From a candidate division CSSED10-310 bacterium (lineage in GTDB: Bacteria; CSSED10-310; JAFGDC01): a stretch of 17,404 nt of DNA. The stretch spans positions 1 through 17,404 of the forward strand of contig JAFGDC010000523.1 in assembly GCA_016932295.1 (NCBI GenBank), in the 5' to 3' direction. Positions 16,415-17,404 of the stretch are shown piece after piece. The translations under genes were made by a program, and so were the position numbers. Positions within the stretch are counted from its first letter, which is position 1. Every line of letters begins with the position of its first letter. The notes under the pieces are model-generated. The model had not been told where the DNA came from. It saw only the letters and a program-made list of their open reading frames with translations, and did no database searches.

Positions 16415-17191
16415 ATGACGGCACAAACATCGCTCAGTGACATCAGCATCAATCTCCAGGAATACCTGGAAATCGTGTACCAACTCATTCGCGACAAGGG
16501 CGCCGCAAGAATCCGTGACCTGGCCCGCGCCAAGAGAGTGAGCACTTCCGCCGTGATCACCGCGCTGCGGCGGCTGAACGAGGCGGGGTTGGTAAACTAC
16601 GCCGCGCGCGAGCTGGTGACGCTCACCGAGCAAGGACGGAGATTATCGCATAAGCTGGAGCAGCGCCACCAGTTTCTCGCCAGGTTTCTGCACAATGTGC
16701 TGGGGCTCGAGAATCAATTGGCAGAGCAGGAAGCCTGCAATCTCGAACACCATCTGAGCGTGGTGACCCTGGAACGGTTGGAGGCGTTTTTCGAATTTAT
16801 CAATTCATGTCCGCGAGGCGGCGTGAACATCGTGGAGCAGTTCCGGCAATGCCATCCCGAGAGGGGGCGGGTTATCGACTGCCATGTCAGGCGTCGCGGT
16901 ATGGGGGCCGGTTGCCTGATGGACCGGGAGTCGACGGCGTTCCTGGGAGATCTGGCGCCGGGTGAAACGGGCAGAGTGCTCCAGTTGCGTGGCAACATGC
17001 CGTTTCGCCGGCGCTTGGTGGATCTCGGCATTCTTCCCGGCACCATTATACAGGTTGTGCGCTATGCTCCCCTTGGTGATCCTATCGAACTGAAAATCAT
17101 GGATTATTTCCTTTCCTTGCGACGGGTTGATGCGCGCGGCATCCTGGTGGAAAAACTGCCGGCTGGTTCCGTGCACCCGCAGGAAGCGTGA
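16415..17191 (+). CDS. DtxR-family metal-dependent regulator with C-terminal FeoA domain
   Basis: A 258-residue protein. Residues about 10-75 are the winged helix (LQEYLEIVYQLI, DLARAKRVSTSAVITALRRL, GLVNYAARELVTLTEQG). Residues about 76-140 are the metal-binding dimerisation domain: EACNLEHHLS (Cys108, Glu111, His112) matches the DtxR metal-site motif, with further His85 and His93 and the CPRGG signature at 132-136. Residues about 175-247 are an SH3-like FeoA domain (LGDLAPGETGRVLQL, RRRLVDLGILPGTIIQVV). GGAGG lies 8 bases before the ATG. The next gene, 43 bases downstream, is feoB, so the protein probably senses iron (or manganese) and controls ferrous iron uptake. The FeoA part may be the third DtxR domain or a functional FeoA partner of FeoB; no separate feoA is seen here. 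Confidence 0.92.
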   Translation: MTAQTSLSDISINLQEYLEIVYQLIRDKGAARIRDLARAKRVSTSAVITALRRLNEAGLVNYAARELVTLTEQGRRLSHKLEQRHQFLARFLHNVLGLENQLAEQEACNLEHHLSVVTLERLEAFFEFINSCPRGGVNIVEQFRQCHPERGRVIDCHVRRRGMGAGCLMDRESTAFLGDLAPGETGRVLQLRGNMPFRRRLVDLGILPGTIIQVVRYAPLGDPIELKIMDYFLSLRRVDARGILVEKLPAGSVHPQEA

Positions 17192-17234
17192 GCTTCATGG
17201 GAAAAGCGGCCATGCGCCTGGTGGGGCCGGGTAA

Positions 17235-17404
17235 GTGAAATCGGTTCATAGCGGTCTGCGGTATAACGGCAAGGCGGTGGTTGGGGAGCGGGTGGTGGCG
17301 CTGGCGGGCAATCCCAACAGCGGCAAGAGTTCCATCTTTAATATCCTGACGGGGGCGAAGCAGAAAGTCGGCAACTGGCCCGGTGTGACGGTGGAGAAGA
17401 AGGA
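17235..17404 (+). CDS. feoB: Ferrous iron transporter FeoB, N-terminal part only
   Basis: The frame is open to the right edge of the window (56 complete codons visible). It encodes the start of the FeoB GTPase domain: [14 protein letters not shown] (the G1/P-loop) and then [20 protein letters not shown], a sequence highly typical of FeoB, whose membrane part (ferrous iron permease) would follow outside the window. A TAA lies directly before the GTG at 17235, so the start is at or after this codon. The ribosome site is poor, and the GTG codons near 17277-17295 would leave a shorter N-terminus. It follows the DtxR-FeoA gene by 43 bases on the same strand, a classical feo arrangement. Confidence 0.9.
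   Translation, partial: MKSVHSGLRYNGKAVVGERVVALAGNPNSGKSSIFNILTGAKQKVGNWPGVTVEKK

Noticed and set aside
17197..17238. Possible 13-residue peptide gene between the regulator and feoB
   Set aside because: Too short and without a clear ribosome site; probably spacer sequence, though its stop overlaps the feoB GTG.

Overview
The window looks like chromosomal DNA of an uncultivated, GC-rich, Gram-negative-type bacterium. Evidence for this is long secreted proteins with signal peptides, Thr/Pro-rich linkers and extracellular beta-sandwich domains, next to ordinary housekeeping genes. I cannot assign a phylum. The linker style (repeated PTPTP) reminds me of uncultivated candidate phyla, but that is memory, not evidence. 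No RNA genes, insertion sequences or CRISPR arrays were seen.

Main result: three genes each carry one in-frame TGA at the exact place where a thioredoxin-fold protein has the first cysteine of its CxxC motif. Read as selenocysteine (U) the motifs are GUSSC (3435-4682, +), SUGSC (10067-12280, -) and GUGPC (12422-14692, -). Each TGA is followed at bacterial SECIS distance by a strong hairpin, and the two minus-strand hairpins differ by a compensatory base-pair change. Naive ORF calling breaks all three genes into a short signal-peptide ORF and a long headless ORF. TGA is also the normal stop of other genes here, so this is local recoding and not a variant code.

Layout. 1-2289 (all minus): a truncated hypothetical gene, a DUF169 protein and a YdjC/ChbG-type carbohydrate deacetylase. 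2290-3434: about 1.1 kb with no convincing gene. 3435-8185 (plus): an Omp28-like selenoprotein and a gingipain-like C25 peptidase homologue with a lamin-tail domain. 8526-9980 (plus): a sodium:solute symporter with a good promoter. 10016-14769 (minus): a probable two-gene unit of paralogous multidomain selenoproteins, with a TTGACA promoter upstream and a rho-independent terminator at the end. 14803-15840 (minus): a Dus3-like tRNA-dihydrouridine synthase. 16415-17404 (plus): a DtxR-type regulator fused to a FeoA domain, followed by the start of feoB.

How it fits together: the three selenoproteins and the C25 protein all end in the same layout, a Thr/Pro-rich linker followed by a related C-terminal module of about 115-120 residues. 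I infer that they are exported by a common route and work at the cell surface or outside it, with the selenoproteins as thiol/disulfide or peroxide redox enzymes. The Sec synthesis and insertion genes (selA, selB, selC, selD) are not in this window and must exist elsewhere if the reading is right.
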